Positions 31,505 to 41,700 of a DNA stretch of 64,000 nt are shown here, in pieces (the first letter of the stretch is position 1; each line of letters begins with the position of its first letter). The stretch spans positions 248,001-312,000 of the forward strand of contig NZ_OBMJ01000002.1 of NCBI RefSeq assembly GCF_900199205.1, read 5' to 3'. Below the pieces are notes generated by a model. That model ran no database searches and was not told where the DNA came from. It saw nothing but the letters and a program-made list of their open reading frames with translations. The translations under genes were made by a program, and so were the position numbers. The DNA is from Streptomyces sp. 1331.2 (GTDB lineage: Bacteria; Actinomycetota; Actinomycetes; Streptomycetales; Streptomycetaceae).

Positions 31505-32940
31505 CGTCCGCGCCCCAGACCGCCGACGCGCCCTTCGTCATGGCCGGCGCCAGCATCGAGACCAACCACAACAAAGGCGAGGGCTCCCTCGGCTGCTTCG
31601 CGCAGGACAGCAGCGGCAGGACCGTCCTGCTGAGCTGCTCCCACGTCCTGTTCCCGGCCTTCCGGATCATCGACGACCTCACCGTCTACACACCGAAATT
31701 CAGCAGATGCTGTTCCAACGGCGTGCGGATCGGCACGCCCGTCTTCGACCGGACCGTCAAGGCCCAATCCACAGGCAACAACGAGTGGGTGGGCGGCTAC
31801 CACGACGGCACGTGGACCGGCGGCTTCAACTGGATTCCGGCGGTGCAGGCCAGCGAGGTCGACTGTGCCATGGCGAGACTGAACCCCGGAGTGAAGTTCC
31901 ACAACGCCTGGCAGGTCGACCTCGGCGGCTCGACGACCACCATCCCCCTCAAGGGAGCCGTCACCCAAGGGGACGGCATCGTCCCGGGGCCCCCACTGGG
32001 CACGCTGCCGAGCAGCCAGCAGTACGTCCGGACCTACAACGCCGTCAACGGCCGGCTGAGGTTCGGCACGATGGTCAGAAACCCGGACGCCACCGGCGCC
32101 AGTCCGCTCATCTTCACGAACACGATCTTCGATCCCAAGACCGACCACAAGGCAGGGATCAAGCCGAACGTGAACCAGTTCATGATCCTGCCCAGGCCGA
32201 GCCCCGTCCCCGGCCAGTCGCTGAACGACAGTTATCGCAACGGCGAGGAACTGGCCTTCGAGGAAGGCGACTCGGGCAGCATGGTGATCAACCAGGACAA
32301 CATGATCATCGCCATGATCATCCGCGTCGCCCCGATCGACCTGTTCGTCAAGATCGACCGCAGCGCCATCGAGTTCGCCAGCATCGGAAACATCGCGATC
32401 GCCACCCCCATCGCCAAGGTGCTCAGCCACCTCAAGCTGTCGATCCCCGCGGCCGACCAGGGCTGGTCGGGCACCGTCCCCAGCGCCGGAAGTCCGTCCC
32501 CCGTCCTGCTGCGGGGGCCCGGGGCAGTTGCCGACCAGGCCCGGCGGCGCACCGCGGAGGACCTGCGGACGCACCTGCGCACCAGCGTGCTCGGCCGACT
32601 CCTGCTGGGCAAGATCCCGCAGCACCAGAAGGAGGTGCGGCGGCTGTTGACCTCCGTTCGCCAGGTGACCGCGACCTGGCACGCCCTGCAGGGGCCGGCC
32701 TTCTTTCACCACTGCGTGCGGGGCGCCGAGCTGCCCGGGCATCCGATCCCGGACCGCATCAACGGCGTCAGCCGTGCCCAACTGGCCGACGGAATACTGT
32801 CGTTGATCATCCAGCACGCCAGCCCGCCGCTGCGCCGGGACCTGGAACGCTACGGACGGCGGATCATCGACGCGCTGCTGTCGGTGGACACCCTGCACGA
32901 CGTGCCCGGGGCACTCGCCGGCCGGCGGAGCGGGTCATGA
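31501..32940 (+). CDS. Trypsin-fold protein with TWHxxxGPAF helical domain
   Basis: A 479-residue protein without signal peptide. Chymotrypsin-like triad: His48 in SCSHVLFP, Asp121 in EVDCAMARL, Ser258 in EEGDSGSMV. An SRCC pair at 68-71 sits at the same place as in the preceding protein. The C-terminal helical domain contains TWHALQGPAF (392-401) and GVSRAQLADGILSLII, related to the linker between the two modules of the first gene. It is probably a paralogue derived from one module. Start ATG 31501 overlaps the previous stop, and its own stop overlaps the next start at 32937. Confidence 0.7.
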   Translation: MTSAPQTADAPFVMAGASIETNHNKGEGSLGCFAQDSSGRTVLLSCSHVLFPAFRIIDDLTVYTPKFSRCCSNGVRIGTPVFDRTVKAQSTGNNEWVGGYHDGTWTGGFNWIPAVQASEVDCAMARLNPGVKFHNAWQVDLGGSTTTIPLKGAVTQGDGIVPGPPLGTLPSSQQYVRTYNAVNGRLRFGTMVRNPDATGASPLIFTNTIFDPKTDHKAGIKPNVNQFMILPRPSPVPGQSLNDSYRNGEELAFEEGDSGSMVINQDNMIIAMIIRVAPIDLFVKIDRSAIEFASIGNIAIATPIAKVLSHLKLSIPAADQGWSGTVPSAGSPSPVLLRGPGAVADQARRRTAEDLRTHLRTSVLGRLLLGKIPQHQKEVRRLLTSVRQVTATWHALQGPAFFHHCVRGAELPGHPIPDRINGVSRAQLADGILSLIIQHASPPLRRDLERYGRRIIDALLSVDTLHDVPGALAGRRSGS

Positions 32941-35900
32941 CGGGCCGGCGCGGCACGCTGGAGGCCCTGGCCGGCCAGCTCTGCACGCTGCTGTCCCCGC
33001 TGACCGGCCTGAGCCAGCAGGGCGCCCGGCAGTTCCTCGCCGAGGTCGGTCTGCCGCTGACCGACGCCCAGGCGGCGACGCTCGCTCCGACCCTGAGCAC
33101 CACCACCGGCGCCGTCGGATTCCTGACCGAACTGCTCGACACCCTGCAAGCCGCGATCACCGCGGAACAGTGGGGCGACGTCCTGCGGCAGCTGGTGCAG
33201 ATCGGCGGGCAGATCAACACGGTCGTCTCCGGATTCGACGGGCTCAGGACCGCGCTGGCCGCGCTGAACCTGCCGGGCGCCGACCAGATCCTCCCGAACC
33301 TGCCGGAACGACTGTTCAACCTGCTGCTCGTCAAACACCTCGGCGGTGACCAGGGCGTCGACGAACTCCTCGAATTCTCCGGTGTCCTGGTGCGCACGGA
33401 CCACAACACCGGCCTGTTCGACCCGCAGAAGCCGTTCTTCACCGAGAACACCCTGCACCTGGAGCGCATCGGCGGGTGGCTGCAGAATCCGCCGGCGCAG
33501 CTGGGCGCCCTGTACGACTGGGGCACACCGGGCTTCGACGGCCTGAAGATCCTCACCGTGCTCGACCGGCTGGCCGCCCACGCCGGGCTGCCCTCACTCC
33601 TGGACACCACCACCACGCCCCCCACCCTCGACCTGGTGTTCGCGGTCCTCGCACCGCGCACCGACCTCCCGGCGCACGGCATCGCCCTCGCACTGCCGAC
33701 GGGTCTGGCCAAGGGCACGCAGGAGCAGTCCGACGCGGCCTGGACGCTCACGGTGAGCCTGGACGCGGACGTGCCGGCCGGAACCACGCTCGTCCTGCGG
33801 CCCGGTTCGTCCAAGGTCGAGCCCCCGCCGGGGGCGACCGTCTCGGCGACGGCGGAGGTCGCCCACAGCTACCGCCGCACACCGGACGACCCGCTGCTGC
33901 TGCTGTCGCTCCCCGGCGGCAGCAGGGTGTCGGTCGAGCAGGTCGACTCCACCGTGCGCCTGCAGGCCCGGCCGGACGGCAGCCTCGACATCGGACTCGG
34001 CCTCCGGCTCCAGCGCGGCAAGGTCCTCATCACCCTCGGCGGCGACAGCGACGGCTTCCTCGCGACCCTGCTGAAGGACGTGCGCATCGAGAGCGGCTTC
34101 GAGCTGGGCGCCCGGTTCACGGTGGCCGACGGCCTGCGCTTCGAGGGCAGCGGCGGCCTGGAGGTGCAACTGGCCTCCCACGTCGGGCTTGGCCCCGTCG
34201 ACCTCAGCGCGCTCACCCTGACCGTGGGCATCAAGGACAGCACCTTCGCCCTCGGCCTGACCGCCGACGTCAAGGGGAGCCTCGGCCCCGTCACGGCGGT
34301 CGTCCAGGGCCTGGGCACCGACATCCCCCTCGTCCTCGCCCCGCTGGGCAAGGGCAATCTCGGGCCGGTCGACGTCCGCCCGGACTTCCGGCCCCCGACC
34401 GGCGCCGGCCTCGCCCTCGACCTCCAGTTCGTCAGCGGCGGCGGCTTCCTGAGCTACGACCCGGCCCGCGGCGAGTACGCCGGGGCCCTGGCCCTGCGCC
34501 TGGCCGGATTCATCGACGTCAAGGCGATCGGACTCATCTCGACCCGGATGCCCGACGGAACCACGGGCTTCTCCCTGCTACTGGTGCTGACGGCCGAGTT
34601 CGGCGGGATCGGCCTGCAACTCGGATACGGGTTCACCCTGCTCGCGGTCGGCGGGCTGCTCGGCCTCAACCGGGCCATGAACCTGACCGCCCTGACGGAA
34701 GGCGTCCGCACCGGCGCCATCGAGTCGGTGATGTTCCCCAAGGACGTGGTGGCCAACGCGCCGCGCATCCTCAGCGACCTGCGCGCCTTCTTCCCCCCGC
34801 GCGAGGGGACGTTCCTGGTCGGTCCGATGGCGAAGATCGGCTGGGGCACCCCCACCCTGATCAGCGTCTCCCTCGGCGTCATCGTCGAGATCCCCGGGAA
34901 CATCGCCATCCTCGGCGTCCTGCGGTGCGTCCTGCCCGCCGAGGAGCTGCCCCTGCTGGTCCTCCAGGTCGAGTTCGTCGGCGCGATCGAGTTCGACAAG
35001 CAACGGCTCTGGTTCTACGCCCAGTTGTTCGAGTCGCGGATCCTGATGATGACCATCGAGGGCGGGATGGGCCTGCTCGTCGGCTGGGGCGGGGGAGACC
35101 TCGTCCTGTCCGTCGGCGGCTTCCATCCGTCGTTCCGCCCGCCGCCGCTGCCCTTCCCGGTCCCGCCGCGGATCTCGGTCGACATCATCAACCAGCCCTT
35201 CGCCCGCATCCGGGTCAGCGGCTACTTCGCGGTCACCAGCAACACCGTGCAGTTCGGCGCCCAGGCCGAACTCGTCCTGGGCTTCGACGACTTCGGCCTC
35301 CAGGGACACCTGGCCTTCGACGCCCTGTTCCGGTTCTCCCCGTTCGCCTTCACCATCGCCATCGCCGCCGACTTCACCCTGAAGGCCTTCGGCGTCGGCG
35401 TCTTCGGCGTCCACCTCCAGCTCCAGCTGGAGGGCCCCGCGCCCTGGCGGGCCCACGGCCGCGGATCGATCTCGCTGCTCTTCTTCGAGATCTCCGCGAA
35501 CTTCGACCTGACCTGGGGCGACAGCCACAACCCCACGCTGCCTCCGGTCGATGCCCTCGCCCTGCTCGGCGACGAGCTCGGCAAGGTGGAGGGCTGGCGG
35601 ACCGAGCTGCCCACCGGCGGCACCCAGGCCCTGGTCAACCTGCGCACCCTGCCCGCCACGGACACCCTGGTCCTGCACCCGCTCGGCACGCTGTTCATCC
35701 GCCAGCGGGTGATCCCGCTGAACGTGCGCCTGGACCGGGTCGGCGCCCAGCGGCCGCTCGCCGGACACCGCTTCGCCGTCGCCCCGGCCCCGGACAGCGG
35801 CCTGGTGCAGGCCTCGCTCACCACCGAGCGGTTCGCCATGGCCCAGTTCCAGGACATGGACGACGCGGCGAAACTGAGCCGCCCCGCCTACGAGGACCAG

Positions 35901-37520
35901 GACGTCGGGCTGGAGCTGGCTCCCGTCCAGGGGGCGCTCGCCTCCGCCCGCGCCGCCCGGCGCAGCGCCCGGTACGAGATGATCGTGATCGACAGCAGGC
36001 GCCGCCCCGCAACCCTCAGGGCCGAAGGCCGGGCACGCATCCCGGACCCGCCCGCGCCGGCGGCGGCCAAGCGGCTGTACGCCGTCAGCCCGGCCGTGTT
36101 CCAGCAGCTGCTCGGCGGCAGCAGCACCGGCCGGTCCTCGCTCTCCCAGCACGAGGCGACCCTGCGCCGGCCGTTCGCCGACGACACCCTGCGGGTGACC
36201 GGGCCGCGCTACGTCGTCGCGTACCGGCGCAACAACCGGAGGGCGTTCTCCTCCGGCACACTCGCCTTCGCCGACGCCCCGGCCGGGTACCTCAGCCAGG
36301 CCGCCGCGGCCGACGCGCTCGCCGCGATGGAGGACGCCGACCCGCGCCGGCAGGGCACCCTGCACGTCATCCCCGAGTCGGAGACGGTGGGCACACCGGC
36401 CGCTTCCGGCGGATGGACGGGCGCGGCGAACCTCCCGGCAGCCCTCGCGGCCGACACGGCCACCGACACCGCCGTCCTGCTGACCACGGGCCGGGTCCTG
36501 CTGGCCGGCGGCACCGACGGGACCGGAGGCGCACGGACCGACAGCCTCCTGTTCGACCCGGTCACCGGCACCTGGACCCAGGCGGACCGGCTGCGCACCG
36601 GCCGCCGCCGGCACGGCCTGGTCAGGCTCGGCAGCGGCGCCGTCCTGGCCGTCGGCGGGCTCGGCGCGGACGGCACGGCCCTGAAGTCCGCCGAGACCTA
36701 CGACCCCGTCGCCGGGACCTGGTCGACGCTCCCCGGGGCCATGAAGACCGCCCGGTACGGGCACTCCGTCACGCTCCTCGCCTCCCGGCACGTCCTCGTC
36801 GCGGGCGGCACCGGCACCCGCGGACAGGACCCCGTCGCCCTGGCCTCCGCCGAGCTGTTCGACCCCGCCACCGGCACCTGGAGCGCCGCCAGGCCGATGA
36901 CGGACGCCCGCACGGGGCACCAGGCGGTGGCGCTGAAGAACGGCTCCGTCCTGGTCGTCGGAGGCACGGTGTCCACCGGCCGCGGCCCCGCGGCCCTCGC
37001 CTACTGCGAGCTGTACGACCCCGGCACCGACACCTGGACGCCCACCGGCAGTCTCACCACGGCACGCGCCGGCCACCAGGCGACCCTCCTGCCCGACGGC
37101 CGCGTCCTGGTCACCGGCGGTGACGCTGCCACCGGCCGTCCCCGCGGCAGGTACCGCGCCGGCAGCCTGGCCACCGCCGAACTCTACGACCCCACCACCG
37201 GTCAGTGGACCCCGGCCGCCGCGCTGCCCGGCGGGCGCAGCCGGCACCGGGCCGTGCTGCTGTCCACCGGCAAGGTCCTCGTCCTCGGAGGGACCGGCGC
37301 ACCGGGCGACCACGCGGGGTACCGCAGCACGGTCGGCTACGACCCCGCCGCGGACACCTGGTCCCCGAGCGGCGGACTGGCCACCGGCCGCTGGGACTTC
37401 ACCGCCCTGGTGCTCTCCGACGGACGGGTCATTGCCACCGGCGGCCGCGTCACGGCCGGCACGGCGGCACCCGCAGGCGTGGACGTCCTGACGGACACCG
37501 CCGAGATCTTCACCCCGTGA
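32937..37520 (+). CDS. DUF6603-like giant protein with C-terminal kelch propeller
   Basis: A 1527-residue protein without an evident signal peptide. An N-terminal helical region of about 150 residues (TLEALAGQLCTLLSPLTGLS) precedes a long beta-rich central part (about 300-870). That part alternates short glycine-rich strands such as FELGARFTVADGLRFEGSGG and LALDLQFVSGGGFLSYDPA, and ends in a Pro/Phe-rich PPPLPFPVPPRISVDIIN segment; this fits the uncharacterised DUF6603 domain. From about residue 1160 six kelch repeats follow (for example ASAELFDPATGTWSAARPM, GHQATLLPDGRVLVTGG). Function is unknown; scaffold or large-assembly subunit is a guess. Starts at ATGA with the protease gene. Confidence 0.65.
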   Translation: MTGRRGTLEALAGQLCTLLSPLTGLSQQGARQFLAEVGLPLTDAQAATLAPTLSTTTGAVGFLTELLDTLQAAITAEQWGDVLRQLVQIGGQINTVVSGFDGLRTALAALNLPGADQILPNLPERLFNLLLVKHLGGDQGVDELLEFSGVLVRTDHNTGLFDPQKPFFTENTLHLERIGGWLQNPPAQLGALYDWGTPGFDGLKILTVLDRLAAHAGLPSLLDTTTTPPTLDLVFAVLAPRTDLPAHGIALALPTGLAKGTQEQSDAAWTLTVSLDADVPAGTTLVLRPGSSKVEPPPGATVSATAEVAHSYRRTPDDPLLLLSLPGGSRVSVEQVDSTVRLQARPDGSLDIGLGLRLQRGKVLITLGGDSDGFLATLLKDVRIESGFELGARFTVADGLRFEGSGGLEVQLASHVGLGPVDLSALTLTVGIKDSTFALGLTADVKGSLGPVTAVVQGLGTDIPLVLAPLGKGNLGPVDVRPDFRPPTGAGLALDLQFVSGGGFLSYDPARGEYAGALALRLAGFIDVKAIGLISTRMPDGTTGFSLLLVLTAEFGGIGLQLGYGFTLLAVGGLLGLNRAMNLTALTEGVRTGAIESVMFPKDVVANAPRILSDLRAFFPPREGTFLVGPMAKIGWGTPTLISVSLGVIVEIPGNIAILGVLRCVLPAEELPLLVLQVEFVGAIEFDKQRLWFYAQLFESRILMMTIEGGMGLLVGWGGGDLVLSVGGFHPSFRPPPLPFPVPPRISVDIINQPFARIRVSGYFAVTSNTVQFGAQAELVLGFDDFGLQGHLAFDALFRFSPFAFTIAIAADFTLKAFGVGVFGVHLQLQLEGPAPWRAHGRGSISLLFFEISANFDLTWGDSHNPTLPPVDALALLGDELGKVEGWRTELPTGGTQALVNLRTLPATDTLVLHPLGTLFIRQRVIPLNVRLDRVGAQRPLAGHRFAVAPAPDSGLVQASLTTERFAMAQFQDMDDAAKLSRPAYEDQDVGLELAPVQGALASARAARRSARYEMIVIDSRRRPATLRAEGRARIPDPPAPAAAKRLYAVSPAVFQQLLGGSSTGRSSLSQHEATLRRPFADDTLRVTGPRYVVAYRRNNRRAFSSGTLAFADAPAGYLSQAAAADALAAMEDADPRRQGTLHVIPESETVGTPAASGGWTGAANLPAALAADTATDTAVLLTTGRVLLAGGTDGTGGARTDSLLFDPVTGTWTQADRLRTGRRRHGLVRLGSGAVLAVGGLGADGTALKSAETYDPVAGTWSTLPGAMKTARYGHSVTLLASRHVLVAGGTGTRGQDPVALASAELFDPATGTWSAARPMTDARTGHQAVALKNGSVLVVGGTVSTGRGPAALAYCELYDPGTDTWTPTGSLTTARAGHQATLLPDGRVLVTGGDAATGRPRGRYRAGSLATAELYDPTTGQWTPAAALPGGRSRHRAVLLSTGKVLVLGGTGAPGDHAGYRSTVGYDPAADTWSPSGGLATGRWDFTALVLSDGRVIATGGRVTAGTAAPAGVDVLTDTAEIFTP

Positions 37521-37563
37521 ACGCATCGACAGGTATGCATCGACGACGAAGGGTTCCGCGCCC

Positions 37564-38739
37564 ATGACCAGTACCCTCGTGGCGGCGGCCGGGAAGTGGA
37601 CGGCAACCGGCGACCTGCCCGCAGGCGCCGGCTGGTACGGCCGGCACGACAACGCGATCGTGCTGACCGGCACCAAGGTCCTCGTCGTGGGCGGCTCCGA
37701 CGGATCGGCCGCAGCCCTCGCCCGCGCCGCCGTCTACGACCACACCACCAAGGCCTGGACCGCCACCGGCAGCCTGCAGACACCCCGCCGGCTGCACAGC
37801 GCGACCCGGCTGTCCGACGGCAGGGTCCTGGTCGCCGGCGGCATCAGCGGAACCGCCCAGTTCCCGGCCCCCGGCCTGGCCGCGGCGGAGATCTACGACC
37901 CGACGACGGGCACCTGGACCAGCACCGGGAGCATGCGCACCGCGCGGTGGGGACACAGCGCCGTCCTCGTCGGCACCAAGGTCCTCGTCGCGGGCGGGAC
38001 GACGATCCGGTCCGCCCAGTCGGTCAAGGCCCTGAACTCCGCCGAGCTGTTCGACCCGGCCACCGGCACCTGGACGGACGCGGCACCGATGACCGACGCC
38101 CGCAGCGGGCACCCGGCGGTCGTGCTGGCCAACGGCCGGGTGCTGGTCGTCGGCGGCACCCTGCCCACGGCCCGCGACGAGGACACCGCACTGGCGTACT
38201 GCGAACTCTTCGACCCCACCGCCGGCACCTGGAGCCCGACCGGCGCCCTCCTCGCCCCCCGCGCCGACCACCAGGCCACCGCGCTCTCCGCCGGAGCCGC
38301 GGTGCTCGTCACCGGCGGACGAGCGCCGGGCGGCCCCGGCGACGGCACCTTCGACCCGTTCAGCCGGGCCGGGGCGGAGCTGTACAGCCAGGACACCGGG
38401 ACGTGGACGGCCGTACCGGACATGCCCGGCGGTCGCGCCCTGCACCGCGCCGTCCCCCTCGGCGCGACGCAGGTCCTGGTCGTGGGAGGCGGCGACGGCG
38501 GGGGAGACGACGTCGGCTTCGCGAGCGCGGCCCTCTTCGACGCCACGACCCGCAGCTGGAGCACGGCGGCAGGGCTCACCACCGGCCGGTTCGCCTTCGC
38601 CGCCGCACCCCTGACGGACAAACTGGTGCTGGTCGCCGGCGGCGTCGTACGCTCCGGCCAGGCCGCGGCCGGCCCCGACCCCCAGGAACTGACCGTCAAG
38701 GCGGAGTTCTTCGACCTGGCCGCGGCGGCCACCGCGTGA
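37564..38739 (+). CDS. Free-standing kelch-repeat protein
   Basis: A 391-residue protein made of about six kelch blades and nothing else. Repeat elements include KVLVVGGSD, AEIYDPTTGTWTSTGSM, GRVLVAGG and AYCELFDPTAGTWSPTGAL. It has no signal peptide. Its blades match, in order, those at the C-terminus of the preceding protein: AYCELYDPGTDTW vs AYCELFDPTAGTW, and GRSRHRAVLL vs GRALHRAVPL. A tandem duplication of that domain is therefore the simplest origin. GAAGGG lies at 37549-37554. The 43-bp gap before it is the only sizeable gap in the operon. Its stop overlaps the next GTG (GTGA). Confidence 0.75.
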   Translation: MTSTLVAAAGKWTATGDLPAGAGWYGRHDNAIVLTGTKVLVVGGSDGSAAALARAAVYDHTTKAWTATGSLQTPRRLHSATRLSDGRVLVAGGISGTAQFPAPGLAAAEIYDPTTGTWTSTGSMRTARWGHSAVLVGTKVLVAGGTTIRSAQSVKALNSAELFDPATGTWTDAAPMTDARSGHPAVVLANGRVLVVGGTLPTARDEDTALAYCELFDPTAGTWSPTGALLAPRADHQATALSAGAAVLVTGGRAPGGPGDGTFDPFSRAGAELYSQDTGTWTAVPDMPGGRALHRAVPLGATQVLVVGGGDGGGDDVGFASAALFDATTRSWSTAAGLTTGRFAFAAAPLTDKLVLVAGGVVRSGQAAAGPDPQELTVKAEFFDLAAAATA

Positions 38740-41700
38740 CGGCCAACGGCTACACGTTCCTGCCCTGGCTCCGGTCGGGCATCGCCACCAGGATCACCAC
38801 CGACCCGGGGACCGCCGTACGGGCGAGCGTCCCGGTCGCGCTGCGGGTCACCGCGGAGGACGGCGCCGGTGCGGGGCCGCTCAGCCGCGACGTGCAACGC
38901 ACCGTGCAGATCTACGGCCCCGGCGACGTCATCGGCATCGATCCGCGCGCCGTCTCGCGCACCGAGCCGCGGTCCTGGATCACCAACATGGAACCCAACT
39001 ACCTCGCCCACATCGAGTTCCAGGACGAGGACTTCCCCTGGCGCTACAGCCCCGCCGCCCCCGACGCCACCACCCGCCGGCTCAAGCCCTGGCTGGCACT
39101 GGTCGTGCTCGCGGCAGGGCCCGACTCCCGCTCCACCGACGGCGCCGAGTTCACCGACGGCAGGGCCGCCGGCCGGCCACTGCCGTACATCGCCGTGAGC
39201 AACCAGAGCGTGCTGCCGCCGCCCGAGCAGCTGGGCGCCTGGTCACACGTCCACGTCAACGGAGCGCTCGACTCACCCGTGGTCTCCGAGGACATGGGCA
39301 GCGTGCTGCCCGCACTCGCCCAGGTGCTGCGCAGCAACGCCGACCACGCGTGCGCCCGGCTGCTGTGCCCGCGTCGACTGAACCCGGACACCGCCTACCA
39401 CGCCTTCCTCGTACCCGCCTTCGAGACCGGGCGCCTCGCCGGCCTCGGGCTGGACCCGGCCGCCGCGCCGGGCGCCCTCCACCCCAGCTGGGGGAAGGCG
39501 TACAACGGCCAGCAGGCCGTGGGACAACTGCCGTACTACCACCGCTGGTTCTTCTCCACCGGCAGTGCGGGCGACTTCGAGTACCTGGTCCGGCTGCTGG
39601 ACCCGGTGCCCAAACTGGACCCCAGCGTCGGCCGACGGGACCTCGACGTGCACCGGCAGGCGGGGCCCGGACTGCCCGGCATCACCGTGCCCACGGCGCT
39701 CGCAGGCATCCTCAAGCTCGGTGGGGCGCTGCAGCAGCCGGAGCGTCCGAGCGACGACTACGACAACTGGGACGACCTCCAGCGGCTCGGATTCCACTAC
39801 CCGCACCCGTTCCAGCAGGCTCTGGCCGGTCTGATCAACCTGGCCGACGACTACCTCACCCAGACTCCGGCCACCGCCCACCACAACCTGGCGACCACGC
39901 TCGCCGCCGCAAGCGTCGGCGCCGGCGACCCGGTGATCAGCCCGCCGCTGTACGGACGCTGGCACGCACCGGCCTCGCGCCTGCTGACCGAACGCGACGG
40001 CAGCCCCGTCGCCGACCAGCGCAACTGGGTGCACCGGCTCAACCTCGACCCGAGGTTCCGGGTGGCGGCCGGCCTCGGGGCCCAGGTGGTGCAGAAGCGG
40101 CAGGAGGAGTTCATGCAGGCCGCCTGGGCCCAGGTCGGCGAGGTGCTGGCCGCCAACGCGCGCATCCGGGCCGCGCAGCTGGCCCGCGAAGTGGGCACCG
40201 TCCTGCAGAACAAGCATCTGGAACCGCCGGCCGCGGCCCTGGCGCGGACCCCCGCGTCGGGGCGGGCGCTCACCCTGACCGCGCCGTCCCATTCCCGCGT
40301 CGTCACGACCACGCAGGACCCGGGGACGGCGAACGGACGGTCGGCGGGAAGCGCCGAACAGGTCGCCGTCGGCTTCCACCTGTCGGGGAGCAGGGTCGCC
40401 GCCGCCCCGGCGTCCGCGCCGATGCGCCGCCTCACCCGGCCCGGTTCACGGCTCATGCGCGGACTGAAGTTCACCGCGGACCAGCCGCCGGAGGCCCTGA
40501 TCCCCAAGATGGACGCGGACACCGCAGGGGTCACGGCCGCACCCCCCAAGGTGCGACCGGCTTCCGTGATCACGCCCACCCGGCTCGACCAGGTGCTCCA
40601 CCCGACTCCGGCCGCCACCGCCACGGCCCCGGCCCCGGCCACCGGGACCGACCCGGTCGACCAGCTGCCCACCAGCCACGACTTCGTCCTGACGCTCCCC
40701 GGGGACACCTTCGTCCCCTCTCCGGGCGGTGCGGACAGCGCCGAGGCGCAGTCCTTCAAGCAGGCGCTGCACGAGATCTACCAGGGTTACGCGGACGCCG
40801 CACTGGGCGGCCGCAGCGACGGACGCCGCCCCCTGGACGTCCCCGGCACCACGGCGGCGACGCTGGCCGGACTGCGACCGGACGGCACCGTGCCCCGGAG
40901 CCTGCTCAGCTCCCTGCGGCTGCCCGAGCGACTGGCACCCTTCGCCGAGCAGTTCCTCGAAGCCATGGCCTACCCGGTCCTGGACCTGCCCGTGTACCAG
41001 GCGCTGCTCGACCTGTCGGTGGACCTGTTCATGCCGAACATCAACCGCGTCCCGCCCAACTCGATCAGCCTGCTGGAGACGGACCAGGAGTTCATCGAGG
41101 CCTACCTGGTCGGGCTCAACCACGAGATGGCCTGTGAGCTGCTGTGGCGCGAATACCCCACCGACCAGCGGGGCACCCCCTTCCGCCAGTTCTGGGACGT
41201 CCGCTCGGTGCCCGCCCTGCCCGGCGAGAGCGCCGGGGAACGGCGCGAACGGCTGTACGACATCCCGCCGATCGCCACCTGGACCCGGCAGTCCAAGCTG
41301 GGCGGGCACAACAACCGCGAGAGCGTCCAGAAGAACGAGCTGGTGCTGGTCATCCGCGGCGAGCTGCTGAAGAAGTACCCCAACGCGGCGATCTACGCCC
41401 ACCGGGCCGCCTGGCAGCTCACCGACGGACAGCCCGACCCCGACAAGGAACGCGTACCCGTCGACCTCGTCGACGAGGCGAACCCCTCGCACGACGAGAT
41501 CCGGCTTCCGCTCTACGAGGCGAAGGTCGAGCCGGACATCTACCTGCTCGGCTTCGACCTCACGTCCCCGGAGGCCAAGGGAACGGAACCGCCGGGCAGC
41601 GCGGGCTGGTTCTTCGTCATCAAGGAACGACCGGGGGAGCCCCGGTTCGGCGCGGACGTCGAACCCGACGCGAACCCGCCCCGGGTCGAGGTCTGGAACG

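Noticed and set aside
34578..37676. 1032-codon minus-strand frame in the giant operon
   Set aside because: Antisense to the DUF6603/kelch gene, low complexity, no start context.
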